From: Longimicrobiales bacterium | Lineage (GTDB): Bacteria; Gemmatimonadota; Gemmatimonadetes; Longimicrobiales; Gaopeijiaceae | Length of the DNA: 64,000 nt | Assembly (NCBI GenBank): GCA_951828585.1 | Contig: OX639991.1 | Location: 1,334,576 to 1,398,575, forward strand | Reading direction: 5' to 3' | In this document: in pieces, positions 1 through 8,568 of the stretch | How the letters are laid out: the number at the start of each line of letters is the position of its first letter | Position numbering within the stretch: the stretch's first letter is position 1 | Program-made: the position numbers and the translations under genes | The notes under the pieces: generated by a model | Database searches by the model: none | Told to the model about the DNA's origin: nothing | What the model saw: only the letters and a program-made list of their open reading frames with translations

Positions 1-33
1 ATGGGCGGCGGCGATGTCGGCAGCGGTGAGCAT
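1..33 (-). CDS. Possible 5' end of a gene leaving the window
   Basis: An ATG on the minus strand at position 33 opens a frame reading MLTAADIAAH before the window ends. It lies downstream of the 2-oxoglutarate dehydrogenase gene on the same strand. No clear ribosome-binding site is visible and ten residues are too few for assignment. It could be a downstream operon member or chance. Confidence 0.2.
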   Translation of the reverse strand, partial: MLTAADIAAAH

Positions 34-83
34 GGCGGAGGCTGGACCGTCAGGAACGCTGGCCCGCGGGCCGGTCAACCGGT

Positions 84-133
84 CCAGCGCCTCGCCGCTC
101 TCGGAGCGCGCTCGGATTCATCCACGGACGGCC
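84..133 (-). repeat. Partial copy of the dispersed GCAGYCCGTGGAC element
   Basis: About 50 bp match one half of the ~172-bp element seen complete at 5981-6152: a CCAGCGCCTC-type block, then CGCTCTCGG, then the terminal TCCACGGAC. It overlaps the last codons of the upstream 2-oxoglutarate dehydrogenase gene, and the TGA stop of that gene lies inside the repeat. The copy is diverged and has no opposite half nearby. Confidence 0.7.
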
Positions 134-2991
134 AGCGCCCTGGCCACGATGTCGCGCTGAGCGACGGCGTGATTGCCGGGGTTGCCCTCGGCCGGGCTCG
201 CCCGCTCGGGGCGCGACACGTGCAGCAGCCGGACCTCACGCGGGAACACGCCCCGCAGGCGCGGCAGGATGTAGGTCAGCGCGCCCATGTTCATCGGCTC
301 CTCCTGGGTCCAGATCACCGCCTCCACATTCGGGTAGCGGTCGTGCAGGGCCCGGATTCCCTCGGTCGGGAAGGGGTAGAGCGTCTCGACGCGCGCGATC
401 GCGGCGTCCTTCGCCTCGGCCCGCTCTTCCGCACCCGCGAGATCGTAGTAGACCTTCCCGCTGCACAGGATCAGCCGCCGTACCCGCTCCGCGTCCTCCG
501 TCCTCTCGATCGCGGCGTCGTCGATCACCTGCCGGAAGCCGCCCTCGGCGAGTTCGCGCACCGCCGACTTCGCTTGGGGATGCCGCAGCAGGCTCTTGGG
601 CGACATGACGATCAGCGGCCGCTCCGGTTCGCTGAAGGCCTGCCAGCGCAGGAGATGGAAAAACTGCGCCGGCGTTGTGGGGTACACCACCCGCATGTTG
701 TCCTCGGCGCAGAGCTGCAGGAAGCGCTCCAGTCGCGCGCTGGAGTGCTCTGGACCCTGGCCCTCGTACCCGTGCGGCAGCAGGAGCGTCAGCCGCGACC
801 GCTGTCCCCACTTCGACCACCCCGACGACAGGAACTGGTCGATCATCACCTGCGCGACGTTGACGAAGTCCCCGAACTGTGCTTCCCAGAGCACGAGATC
901 GCGGTCGGCGGCGACTGCCACGCCGTACTCGAAGCCGATCGTGGCCGCCTCGGTCAGCGGCGAGTTGTAGATCTCGAAGCGCGTGTCCGACACCTCGGCC
1001 AGCGGTGAGTACTTTTCACCGGTCTTGGCGTCGTTGAGCACGAGATGGCGGTGGCTGAAGGTGCCCCGCTCCGAGTCCTGGCCGGAGAGCCGGATCGGGA
1101 TGCCGTCGGCTAGGAGGGACCCGATGCCCAGGGCCTCGGCCTGTCCCCAGGCCACCCGGAAGTCCGGTCCGAAGCCCTTGCCGCGCCTTGCGAGCTGCCG
1201 GGCCAGCTTGGGGTGGACGGTGAACCCGTCGGGAACGGTCAGCAGCGCCCGGTTGATCCGTTCGAGCTCGTCGAACGACACACCGGTGTCCCGCTGGAAC
1301 TCCTGGTCCACGGCGCTGTAGCTGGGCACCTGCCAGGGCGGGGCGGTCTCCTCCGGCGGGCGCTCGCGGCCATCCTTGATCTCACGAAGCCGGTCGGCCA
1401 TCGTGCGGACCCGCTCGTTGGCGTCCTGGGCGGAAATCAGTCCGCGCGCGACGAGTTCCCCGGCCCACTGCATGCGCACGGTCGGGTGGTCGTGGATCCA
1501 TCCGTAGAGGACGGGCTGTGTATACTCGGGCTCGTCGGCCTCGTTGTGGCCGTGGCGCCGGTACCCCATCAGGTCGATCACGGCGTCGGCGCGGAACCGG
1601 GCCCGGTAGGCCATCGCGAGACGCACCGCGGCCAGGCACTCCTCGGGTGCGTCGCCGTTGGCGTGGATGACCGGGATGTCGTACCCCTTGGCGAGGTCGC
1701 TGGAGTAGCGGGTGGAGCGGCCGTCGCCCGGGTTGGTCGTGAAGCCGACCTGGTTGTTGCCGATGATGTGGATGGTTCCTCCGACCTCGTAGCCGCGCAG
1801 ACGGGCCAGGTTGAGGGTCTCGGCCACGACGCCCTCGGCGGCGAAGGCGGCGTCCCCGTGGATGAGGATCGGCACGACCAGCGCCGGATCCCGCTCGCCG
1901 CCACCGTTTCGATCCACGTACTGCTGGGTGCGCGCCATTCCAAGAATGACCGGGTTCACGAATTCGAGATGGCTGGGATTGGGAGCCATGGTCACACGGA
2001 CAGTGCCGCCCGAGCGGAGTGGGTAGTCCCCCGTGGCGCCGTGGTGGTACTTCACGTCCCCTGTGCCGGGGTCGGGCACCCACAGTGCGCTCCCGGGGGC
2101 GGCGCCCTCCTCGAACTCGGCCAGAATCTCCGCGTACGACACCCCCATGATGTGCTTCAGCACGTTGAGGCGGCCGCGGTGCGCCATCCCGATTACGATC
2201 TCGGTCGCGCCCTCCTCCGCCGCCAATTCGATCGCCTCGTCGAGCATGGGGACCACCATGTCGATCCCCTCGATCGAGAAGCGCTTCTGTCCCAGGTAGG
2301 CCCGGTGCAGGAACTGCTCCAGCCCCTCAACCTGGGTGAGCCGGTCGAGCGTCCGCACGCGATCGTCGTCGGTGTAGTCGGCGAAGTGCGTGCCGCGCTC
2401 CACCTGTTCCCAGAGCCACGCCACCTTCACGGGATCTTCGAGGTGCTCGAACTCGTAGCCGAGGTCGCCCCCGTAGATGGCCTTCAGCCGGTCTAGGGTG
2501 AAGGCGAGGGGGGCCTCGCCGCCTTCGGGGAAGAGCACCGAGGTGGGGATCTCTTTCAGCTCCTCCATGGTGGTGCCGAAGTAGGCGGGGTCGAGCTGGG
2601 GGTGACCGGGTGGCTTGCTACCGAGAGGGTCGATGCGCGCGGCCTGGTGGCCGTGTTCGCGGAAGGCCTGGAGGAGGTTCGCGGCGCGGGCGACGAGGGA
2701 GAGGAGGCGGGGGTCGGGTTTGGCGGGTTTGGTGGGGAGGGCGGGTGTGGCAGGTGGCTCCGGCGCGGGTGCGGGAGTCCGGATGGGCTCCGCAGCAGGT
2801 GTCGGGACTGCACCGCCGTCCGTCGAATCCGCCTGACCGTCGGCCACCAGGAGCCCAGCTTCCAGCAGCTCGCGGTGGCCACGGCGGAAGAGGTCACGCC
2901 ACTCGCGCGGCACGGCCTCCGGGTTCCGCGTGAAGTCCTCATAGAGGGCTTGGACGTAGGCCGCATTCTGACTGTCGAAGTAGCTGCTCAT
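118..2991 (-). CDS. sucA: 2-oxoglutarate dehydrogenase E1 component
   Basis: Thiamine-diphosphate-dependent decarboxylase of 2-oxoglutarate in the TCA cycle, cytoplasmic, working with E2 (SucB) and E3. The product is about 957 residues, usual for the family. The chosen ATG gives MSSYFDSQNAAYVQALYEDF, the conserved N-terminal segment that contacts E2; the frame is open further upstream, but that part is not family-like. A proline/alanine-rich linker follows near residues 65-100. Visible motifs include HGDAAFAAEGVV and NNQVGFTT (cofactor and Mg binding) and the late GYEGQGPEHSSARLERF segment. No E2 gene is visible before the window ends. The stop codon lies inside a dispersed repeat, so the last few residues may have been replaced by the insertion. 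Confidence 0.95.
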   Translation of the reverse strand: MSSYFDSQNAAYVQALYEDFTRNPEAVPREWRDLFRRGHRELLEAGLLVADGQADSTDGGAVPTPAAEPIRTPAPAPEPPATPALPTKPAKPDPRLLSLVARAANLLQAFREHGHQAARIDPLGSKPPGHPQLDPAYFGTTMEELKEIPTSVLFPEGGEAPLAFTLDRLKAIYGGDLGYEFEHLEDPVKVAWLWEQVERGTHFADYTDDDRVRTLDRLTQVEGLEQFLHRAYLGQKRFSIEGIDMVVPMLDEAIELAAEEGATEIVIGMAHRGRLNVLKHIMGVSYAEILAEFEEGAAPGSALWVPDPGTGDVKYHHGATGDYPLRSGGTVRVTMAPNPSHLEFVNPVILGMARTQQYVDRNGGGERDPALVVPILIHGDAAFAAEGVVAETLNLARLRGYEVGGTIHIIGNNQVGFTTNPGDGRSTRYSSDLAKGYDIPVIHANGDAPEECLAAVRLAMAYRARFRADAVIDLMGYRRHGHNEADEPEYTQPVLYGWIHDHPTVRMQWAGELVARGLISAQDANERVRTMADRLREIKDGRERPPEETAPPWQVPSYSAVDQEFQRDTGVSFDELERINRALLTVPDGFTVHPKLARQLARRGKGFGPDFRVAWGQAEALGIGSLLADGIPIRLSGQDSERGTFSHRHLVLNDAKTGEKYSPLAEVSDTRFEIYNSPLTEAATIGFEYGVAVAADRDLVLWEAQFGDFVNVAQVMIDQFLSSGWSKWGQRSRLTLLLPHGYEGQGPEHSSARLERFLQLCAEDNMRVVYPTTPAQFFHLLRWQAFSEPERPLIVMSPKSLLRHPQAKSAVRELAEGGFRQVIDDAAIERTEDAERVRRLILCSGKVYYDLAGAEERAEAKDAAIARVETLYPFPTEGIRALHDRYPNVEAVIWTQEEPMNMGALTYILPRLRGVFPREVRLLHVSRPERASPAEGNPGNHAVAQRDIVARALAVRG

Positions 2992-3153
2992 GGTGTGGAG
3001 AAAGCTACTACCTTTTCGGCGCGGGGGGAGAGCCGGGCGGAGGTTGCGCCCGCGCCGAAGCGGTCGGTCAACAGTCGGTTTGAAACCCTGGCCTGTCGTA
3101 GACCATAGGGGCCGACATGAATCGGATTCTCCCACCGGAAGCAGGAGGTTCAC
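2992..3153 (+). promoter_or_regulatory. Divergent upstream region of sucA and the first KRSPFH paralogue
   Basis: 162 bp between divergent starts. TCGGTTTGAA at 3075-3084 recurs at 4696-4705 upstream of the second paralogue, so the control region seems duplicated with the gene. ATGAATCGGATT near 3117 is nearly repeated as ATGAATCGAATT at the real start (3154). Only the second has an AGGAGG Shine-Dalgarno 5 bases upstream (about 3143-3148). Confidence 0.4.
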
Positions 3154-3810
3154 ATGAATCGAATTCCAGGAAAGACAGGGATAACGCTGCTGGGTGTCGC
3201 GTCGGCGGCGCTGTTGTACCCGATCGAGGGGCATGCGCAGAGTGGGCTGGCAGATCAACGGCAGCTGCTTGAAGCGCTCGGCGCGGCGATCGCGGAGGTG
3301 AAGCGGAGTCCGTTTCACCGCGTTGGCCAGACCGGCCCCGGCGTCAACCCGCGGACGGTTGTGAGTGCAGCCTGGCCGCTTCAGGCGGATGGTACCGCGC
3401 TTGCGATCGAATCTGGAGCGTCTTCGCCCCAGGAGGCCGCGCACGCCGATTTGGACGACGGGCCCCGTTACGCGTTTTTTGCGGCGGTGCTTGGGGTCGC
3501 GGCGGGAGATCTTGCGAGCTTTGCTCTCGCGTCAGATTCCGATGGGTTGGGTTTGATCTCCTTTTTCACGCTTTCGCCATCCGTGACTGCACTGGCAACG
3601 ATCTTGGCCGGAGTGTCGCCCGGGGCGTCGTTCGCGTCGTCATTCCTTGGAACCGGGCTGGGGATCGGAACGGGTGTGCTCACGTTGAAAGCGCTGGAAG
3701 AGCCTCTCTACCTGGCGGCGATCATTCCCGCGGCGATCGTCTACTATGGCGTGCGCCTCGGGGTCGGCCTGGCCACGATGAAGTATTTTGAGCGACAGGG
3801 CCGAGGATAG
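3154..3810 (+). CDS. Exported/membrane protein, KRSPFH paralogue 1 (intact)
   Basis: 218 residues, function unknown. A signal-like hydrophobic segment (about residues 9-29) ends at a GHAQ-type cleavage site. It is followed by the shared family motif AIAEVKRSPFH near residue 50, then a variable linker. Three or four hydrophobic segments from about residue 105 to 205 are rich in Gly and Ala. The start is supported by AGGAGG 5 bases upstream. Two further copies follow at 4734 and 5406, both damaged, so this is the only intact member here. The motif is the most conserved part across the three and could be a processing or interaction site. I do not recognise the family. Confidence 0.75.
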   Translation: MNRIPGKTGITLLGVASAALLYPIEGHAQSGLADQRQLLEALGAAIAEVKRSPFHRVGQTGPGVNPRTVVSAAWPLQADGTALAIESGASSPQEAAHADLDDGPRYAFFAAVLGVAAGDLASFALASDSDGLGLISFFTLSPSVTALATILAGVSPGASFASSFLGTGLGIGTGVLTLKALEEPLYLAAIIPAAIVYYGVRLGVGLATMKYFERQGRG

Positions 3811-3815
3811 CGGAC

Positions 3816-4634
3816 GTGGCGGCCCAGGGAACAAATGCCCCGGTATTCGGGCAACAAAGCGTCCGCAGTGGGCCGATGAGCGCCCGGCACTTTCCCATAA
3901 CACCCGTGCCGGAGTGGGAGACTCGCTTCCCGTGGCTGCGGGCGGGAACCACCCGGCCCGCGGATCCGCAGTCCGATGCGAACCCCCTCGGCTCCGAAAC
4001 AGGGCCCGCCACACCCGACTCCGTGGCAGACCCGGGCGTCCCGCCCCTTCAGGACATGCTTCCGCTCACTGCGGGACGGCCCTGGCGTTCGGTCGTCCGC
4101 AACCGGCAGGTGCACGGATCGCTCACGCTGGCGCATGTGGACGTTGCCGCGGGCGCGTGGGAGGTGGGGGAAGCGGACGGGCATGTGACCCGCCTGGCGG
4201 GGGTCCTCCTGACCGTGACGATCGCCGACTGCGTCCCCGTGTTCGTCGCGGACCCGGTGCGCCGGGCCGTCGGGCTGTTCCATGCGGGGTGGCGGGGGAC
4301 GGCGGCGGGAGTGGTCGAGTCGGGGATGGCCGCGCTGGGTGCAACCTTCGGAACCAGGCCGGGGGACCTGACCGTTCATCTCGGGCCAGCCATCTGCGGG
4401 GCATGCTACGAAGTGGGACCCGAGGTCTTCCGGGCAATCGGCGAGCCCACACCGGCGACACCGCGGCCCATCGATCTCCGGGGCGTGATCAAGCGACGGG
4501 CGACACGGTCGGGTGTCCGTCCCGAGCAGGTCTCAGTGAGCGGCGAATGCACCCTGTGTGGCGACGGAAGGTATTTCTCGCACCGGCGCGGTGACGCAGG
4601 TCGCCAGCGGAGCTTCATCGGAGTTGTCGCGTAG
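3816..4634 (+). CDS. pgeF: Multicopper/purine-nucleoside phosphorylase family (YfiH/PgeF-type laccase domain)
   Basis: 272 residues with the Cu-oxidase_4 family signatures: NRQVHG, TIADCVPVFV, HAGWRGTAAG and GPAICGACYEVG, supplying the conserved His and Cys metal ligands. Family members act as purine nucleoside phosphorylases/adenosine deaminases or editing hydrolases; the older polyphenol-oxidase name is less secure. The GTG start has AGGA 7 bases upstream overlapping the stop of the preceding gene, suggesting coupling. An in-frame ATG at 3876 lies nearer the conserved domain but has no ribosome-binding site. The N-terminal ~60 residues are poorly conserved. Confidence 0.88.
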   Translation: MAAQGTNAPVFGQQSVRSGPMSARHFPITPVPEWETRFPWLRAGTTRPADPQSDANPLGSETGPATPDSVADPGVPPLQDMLPLTAGRPWRSVVRNRQVHGSLTLAHVDVAAGAWEVGEADGHVTRLAGVLLTVTIADCVPVFVADPVRRAVGLFHAGWRGTAAGVVESGMAALGATFGTRPGDLTVHLGPAICGACYEVGPEVFRAIGEPTPATPRPIDLRGVIKRRATRSGVRPEQVSVSGECTLCGDGRYFSHRRGDAGRQRSFIGVVA

Positions 4635-4733
4635 CCGGCCTGAGTGGATCGTTTTCGGAACCGCGCGGCCACCAGTCGCGTAGGGCGGTCCAATGTCGGT
4701 TTGAAGGAAAACGGTTGAAGAGGATGGTGGACC

Positions 4734-5409
4734 ATGAATTGGCCTTCGTTGTTCCGAGTCGGTCTGCCCGCGTCCGGGCTTTCGGTTGCCTTGCTCGGGT
4801 CGCTGCCGGGCGGCAGTTGTGCCCAGCACCTGCCTGTCCGGGAGAGCCTGTCCTTGAGCGCGGCGATCGAGGAAGCGAAGCGGAGTCCGTTTCACGCAAC
4901 TTCGCGGTTGAGGGAATCGGCTCGCGCCAGGGTCGCGGGCGGCCACGAGTCCACAGGATCTGTGCCGTGGGGTTGGGCGAGACCATCCGCGGTGGAGCCA
5001 GGAGACATCGGGCGGGGGTCCTGCTCCAGGCCTGTCGGTGGCAAGTGTGTTCCTGACGACGTCGATTGCCGCCGCGGTGTTGGACGCTGCCGCCATCGCC
5101 CTGACATTTACAGCGGCCCATTCGTCGCGCGGTGGTGGAGGGGAATTCCTGGTCGTGAGTGGAGCCGGAGCCGCGGCGATGGTCATCGGTCCTGCATTCG
5201 GAGCGAAACTGGCGGGGGGCCGCTTCTTGCCCGGTGTACTCGGTTCGGTCGTCGGGGCTCTGGGTGGCATCGCCGTGGCAGCCATCGCATACGAACTCGG
5301 AGTCCACGGAGCCGTATCGTTCTCACTCCTTTCGCTGGTGCACGCGGGAACCACGACGTTGTTCGTGATGAAGGCCGAAAAGTACCCAGCCGATGGCCGC
5401 GACGGGTGA
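4734..5409 (+). pseudogene. KRSPFH paralogue 2, frameshifted
   Basis: The 5' part encodes a signal peptide ending GSCAQ and the family motif AIEEAKRSPFHA. After about 4950 the family similarity moves to another frame. That frame reads ...APGLSVASVFLTTSIAAAV and ends in hydrophobic segments and LVHAGTTTLFVMKAEKYP, stopping at 5409. The shift must lie between about 4910 and 4990. The original frame stays open but reads arginine-rich, non-family sequence. This is a real lesion or an assembly indel; the neighbouring paralogue is damaged independently, which favours decay. Confidence 0.7.
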
Positions 5410-6257
5410 GCGAACCCCCGGACAACGTCGGCCTCTGTGCCCGCTGCGTCCGGGCCCTTTTCCCCCGGATTGGCGTGGTCGCCTGCGTGCTTTCGGCCGC
5501 GTTCCTGTTGCCGGCGGAGCAGACATCCGCCCAGCGTGGGCCGCAACGGGAGGGCCAGTCGCTGAGCGCGGCCATCGCGGAAGCGAAACGGAGTCCGTTT
5601 CATGCTCGCGATGATGTGAGTGGCTCGGTCACGCCGGATACCGGGCCTGCGGGCCACTTCCGGAGCGGGGCCAACCTGCTGGTGGGCGGCCAGGAGACGG
5701 GCGATGCAATGCCCTCCGACGGTCCGTCCGCCAGGAGAGTCTTCCTGGCAACGGCGATCGCGGCCCCGGTCGCGAACGTTGTGGGTCTGGCCCTAATCTC
5801 GAGGGGTTTCTGGGCCGATGCCCACGGTGAGTCCGGGTGGGACGATATGGCGGCCTTGAGCGGTGTGGGTATCGCACTCCTCGGGCCTCCGATCGCCGCG
5901 CGGCTGGTCGGGGGAGGCTTTGGTCGCGCCGTGCTGGGGTCGGTGGTGGGGACGGGCCTGGGAATCGCGACCCTTAGGTAGCAGCCCGTGGACAAGACCC
6001 TCACGGCATTCGACCGGCGATGCATCCGGGCTGGGCCGCTTCGCTCTGCGTTGCTCCTCGGGCGAATAGCGATGCTATTCCCCTCTCGTCGCGCCTTGCC
6101 AGCCCGGCGCCTCACCGCTCTCGGTGCTCGCGCGGGTCTATCCACGGACTGCAAGGTGGGGGAAGACAGGAACGACACGACCTGGTTACTGTCCCTTTCC
6201 CTCTATTCCCTCATACACGCCGGCGCGACCACTTTCTTTGAGCAAATCGGACGGTAG
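5406..6257 (+). pseudogene. KRSPFH paralogue 3, interrupted by the dispersed element
   Basis: Starts at a GTG overlapping the TGA of paralogue 2 (GTGA). It reads a signal peptide (to about residue 35, ...EQTSAQ), the motif AIAEAKRSPFHA, and membrane segments up to GTGLGIATLR, then stops at 5979-5981. The family C-terminus reappears after the 172-bp element at 6153-6257 as WLLSLSLYSLIHAGATTFF, matching the end of paralogue 2. The gene was therefore intact before insertion. The truncated 191-residue product may still be made but lacks its last membrane segment. Confidence 0.75.
5981..6152. mobile_element. Full-length dispersed inverted-repeat element (MITE-like), 172 bp
   Basis: The left end GCAGCCCGTGGAC pairs with the right end GTCCACGGACTGC (written as TCCACGGACTGC at 6141-6152). 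Inside are GCGATGCATCCGGGCTGGG, CTCTCGTCGCGCC and CCGGCGCCTCACCGCTCTCGG, blocks that recur in other copies. It carries no gene. AGGT occurs at 5976-5979 and again at 6154-6157, a possible 4-bp target duplication. It splits paralogue 3, direct evidence that this family moves or moved. Confidence 0.75.
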
Positions 6258-6477
6258 GCAGGGGCAGGTGCACGAAAGTGCCGGCTGAGCCCGGCGGTTC
6301 CCCCACGCGAGTTGGCCTCTGCACCCGGTGCGTCCGGATGCGCCGAGTCACCTCCCGGCGAGGCTCGGTCTTCTACCTCTGTGGCCGTCACACCGAAGAC
6401 CCTACCTTCCCCAAGTACCCTCCGCTCCCGGTGCTCCGGTGTCGCGGGTTCGAGCCAACCCCTCCCGACCATCCCGA
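6258..6477. other. Intergenic region, nothing assigned
   Basis: 220 bp between the broken paralogue and the glycosyltransferase start. Open frames cross it but none has family-like content or a convincing start. No hairpin or repeat copy stands out. Confidence 0.4.
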
Positions 6478-8568
6478 ATGACCGACCTCCTCAGCGTCGT
6501 CGCGGTCTCCCTCTACGGCGGCGTCCTCGCCCTCCTCCTTCCCTTCGCGGCGCACCGGATAAGCCTGCTTCTCCTGTCACGACGGCCCGCGCCCGGCAGC
6601 CTGTCCCCCACCCCGCCCCCCCACCCCCGCGTCACCGTCCAGTTGCCCATCTACAACGAGCCGCACGTCGTCGAGCGCCTCATCGACGCCACCTGCCGCC
6701 TCTCCCACCCCCGCCACCTCCTCCAGATCCAGGTCCTCGACGACTCCACCGACGACACCGCCGCCCTCGCCCGCCAACGCGCCCACGAGTGGCGGCGGCG
6801 AGGCATCGACATCACCGTCCTCCACCGCACCAACCGGCACGGCTACAAGGCGGGCGCCCTCGCCGAGGGGCTCGACTCGGCCACCGGCGACTATATCCTG
6901 ATTCTCGACGCCGATTTCGTCCCCCAGCCCGGACTCCTCGAAGAGCTGCTGCCGTCCATGGTCGATCCCCGGGTCGGCATGGTGCAGGCTCGCTGGGAGC
7001 ACCTCAACGAAAACGAATCGTGGCTGACCCGCGCGCAGGCGCTCCTGCTGGACGGGCACTTCCTGGTGGAGCAGAGGGGCCGTTACCGCGGCGGCCGGTT
7101 CTTCAAGTTCAACGGGACGGCGGGGCTGTGGCGCCGAAAGGCGCTCGACGACGCGGGCGGATGGGATCACGACACGCTGACCGAGGACCTCGACATCAGC
7201 TACCGGTCGCAGATGGCGGGATGGCGCTTCGTGCTGCGCGACGAAGTGGGTGTCCCGGCCGAACTCCCGCGCACCTCCGCCGCGCTCCTGGTGCAGCAGA
7301 GGCGCTGGGCCCAGGGCGGTGTTCAAGCCGCGCGCAAGCTGCTTCCCCGCCTGCTCCGCAGCCGCCTTCGCCCCGTCGTCAAGTTCGAGGCCGTCGTGCA
7401 TCTGTGCGGCCAGTTCGCCTACCCCCTGACCTTCGCGCTCGCGCTCCTCATCGTCCCGGCCGCGTTCGCCAGGCGGCAACTGGACATGGACGCGCTCTGG
7501 TGGCTCGACCTGGCCCTCTTCGCCGGTGCGGCCGGCCCGTTCATCGTCTACTACCTCACAGCCGCGAGGCGACGGGGCCGCGCCTGGAACAGGACCCTTC
7601 GGCGAGCGGTGGACGCGCTGGTGCTGGGCGCGGGACTCTCGGCCCTGCTCAGCCGGGCGGTGTTCCGTGGATTTCGGGCCCTCCGGGATCCGTTCGAGCG
7701 GACTCCCAAGACGGGTGCCTCCGCCCGAACGCGAAGAGAATCACCGGGCGGGGCGTTCCCTGGACGCGCGGTGGCGATCGGTGCGGGTGCGTACATGGTG
7801 CTGGGCGGGATGCTCGCACTGTCGGCCGGGTATTGGGCTTCACTGCCCTTCGTGGCGCTCTTCGCGGTCGGGTTCCTCGCGCTCGGGACCGGGGGCCGGG
7901 GACCGCTTGCGACCCGCCGGTACGAGGCGCCAGAGGATAACCCCCCAAACCGGCAGCCACATGGCCGCGCGATTCCAGCCGGGCTGCGGCCAGACCCCGG
8001 TGGCCTCGAACGAGGCAAGTCCCCAGTACCCCAGGAACGCGAGGCCGCCCACCAGGAGGAAGGGGGCGTGGCCCCGCAGCGCGGCCATCGGGAGGACCCA
8101 GAGCACGTACCAGGGGTGAACCGCGGGCGACAACAGCAGCCCGATACCCATGATCCAGAGCAGCGCCCGCTCGACGGAGAAACGCCTCCACGCCGTGTAG
8201 CCGGCGATCGCCAGGACCATGAGGGCAACGGCCGCGCGGGCCAGCACGGGATCCCGCGCCAGATGGAGAACCAGGGAAAAAGCCCCTTCATTGGCCGACC
8301 AGTGCCGCGCATAGGTGCGCAAGCCTCCGGTCAGCGCGGAGACCCCGGCACCTGCGAACGGGAGGTAGAAAACCGCACACACCGCCGCGAAGGCGACCAC
8401 GGCACGCACACCGTAGCGCCGCGCCAGGGGCGGCACGACAGCGGCAGGCGCGAACTTGACCAGGCTGGCCAGGCCCAGAACGGAGCCGAGGATGGCGGGG
8501 TGCTTCCAGACTCGAAGGAAGCGTCCGGGGGAGAACCGGTCCGGGTCCGGAGGCAGTCCCGCGGGTGA
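6478..8568 (+). CDS. Family 2 glycosyltransferase, CESA-like, membrane-bound
   Basis: The product begins MTDLLSVVAVSLYGG with an N-terminal membrane helix, then a processive GT-A catalytic domain. Motifs in order are LPIYNE, LDDSTDDTAALA, LDADFVPQ, FNGTAGLWRRKAL, LTEDLDISYRS and QQRRWAQGG, the D,D,D,Q..RW set of cellulose-synthase-like enzymes. Three or four membrane helices follow, from about residue 305 to 475. It probably transfers a sugar from a nucleotide donor to a lipid or polymer at the inner membrane. From about 7920 to the stop at 8568 the frame reads low-complexity sequence antisense to the convergent glycosyltransferase. A TAA in another frame sits at 7938-7940, so an indel near 7870-7930 may have removed the true stop. 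Confidence 0.85.
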   Translation: MTDLLSVVAVSLYGGVLALLLPFAAHRISLLLLSRRPAPGSLSPTPPPHPRVTVQLPIYNEPHVVERLIDATCRLSHPRHLLQIQVLDDSTDDTAALARQRAHEWRRRGIDITVLHRTNRHGYKAGALAEGLDSATGDYILILDADFVPQPGLLEELLPSMVDPRVGMVQARWEHLNENESWLTRAQALLLDGHFLVEQRGRYRGGRFFKFNGTAGLWRRKALDDAGGWDHDTLTEDLDISYRSQMAGWRFVLRDEVGVPAELPRTSAALLVQQRRWAQGGVQAARKLLPRLLRSRLRPVVKFEAVVHLCGQFAYPLTFALALLIVPAAFARRQLDMDALWWLDLALFAGAAGPFIVYYLTAARRRGRAWNRTLRRAVDALVLGAGLSALLSRAVFRGFRALRDPFERTPKTGASARTRRESPGGAFPGRAVAIGAGAYMVLGGMLALSAGYWASLPFVALFAVGFLALGTGGRGPLATRRYEAPEDNPPNRQPHGRAIPAGLRPDPGGLERGKSPVPQEREAAHQEEGGVAPQRGHREDPEHVPGVNRGRQQQPDTHDPEQRPLDGETPPRRVAGDRQDHEGNGRAGQHGIPRQMENQGKSPFIGRPVPRIGAQASGQRGDPGTCEREVENRTHRREGDHGTHTVAPRQGRHDSGRRELDQAGQAQNGAEDGGVLPDSKEASGGEPVRVRRQSRG

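Noticed and set aside
1-1008. 335-codon plus-strand frame at the window start
   Set aside because: Antisense to sucA, with arginine- and proline-rich product and no motif.
4734-5981. Single 415-codon gene spanning paralogues 2 and 3
   Set aside because: The middle of this frame (about 4960-5400) is not family-like, whereas another frame is. It is two genes joined by a frameshift rather than a fusion protein.
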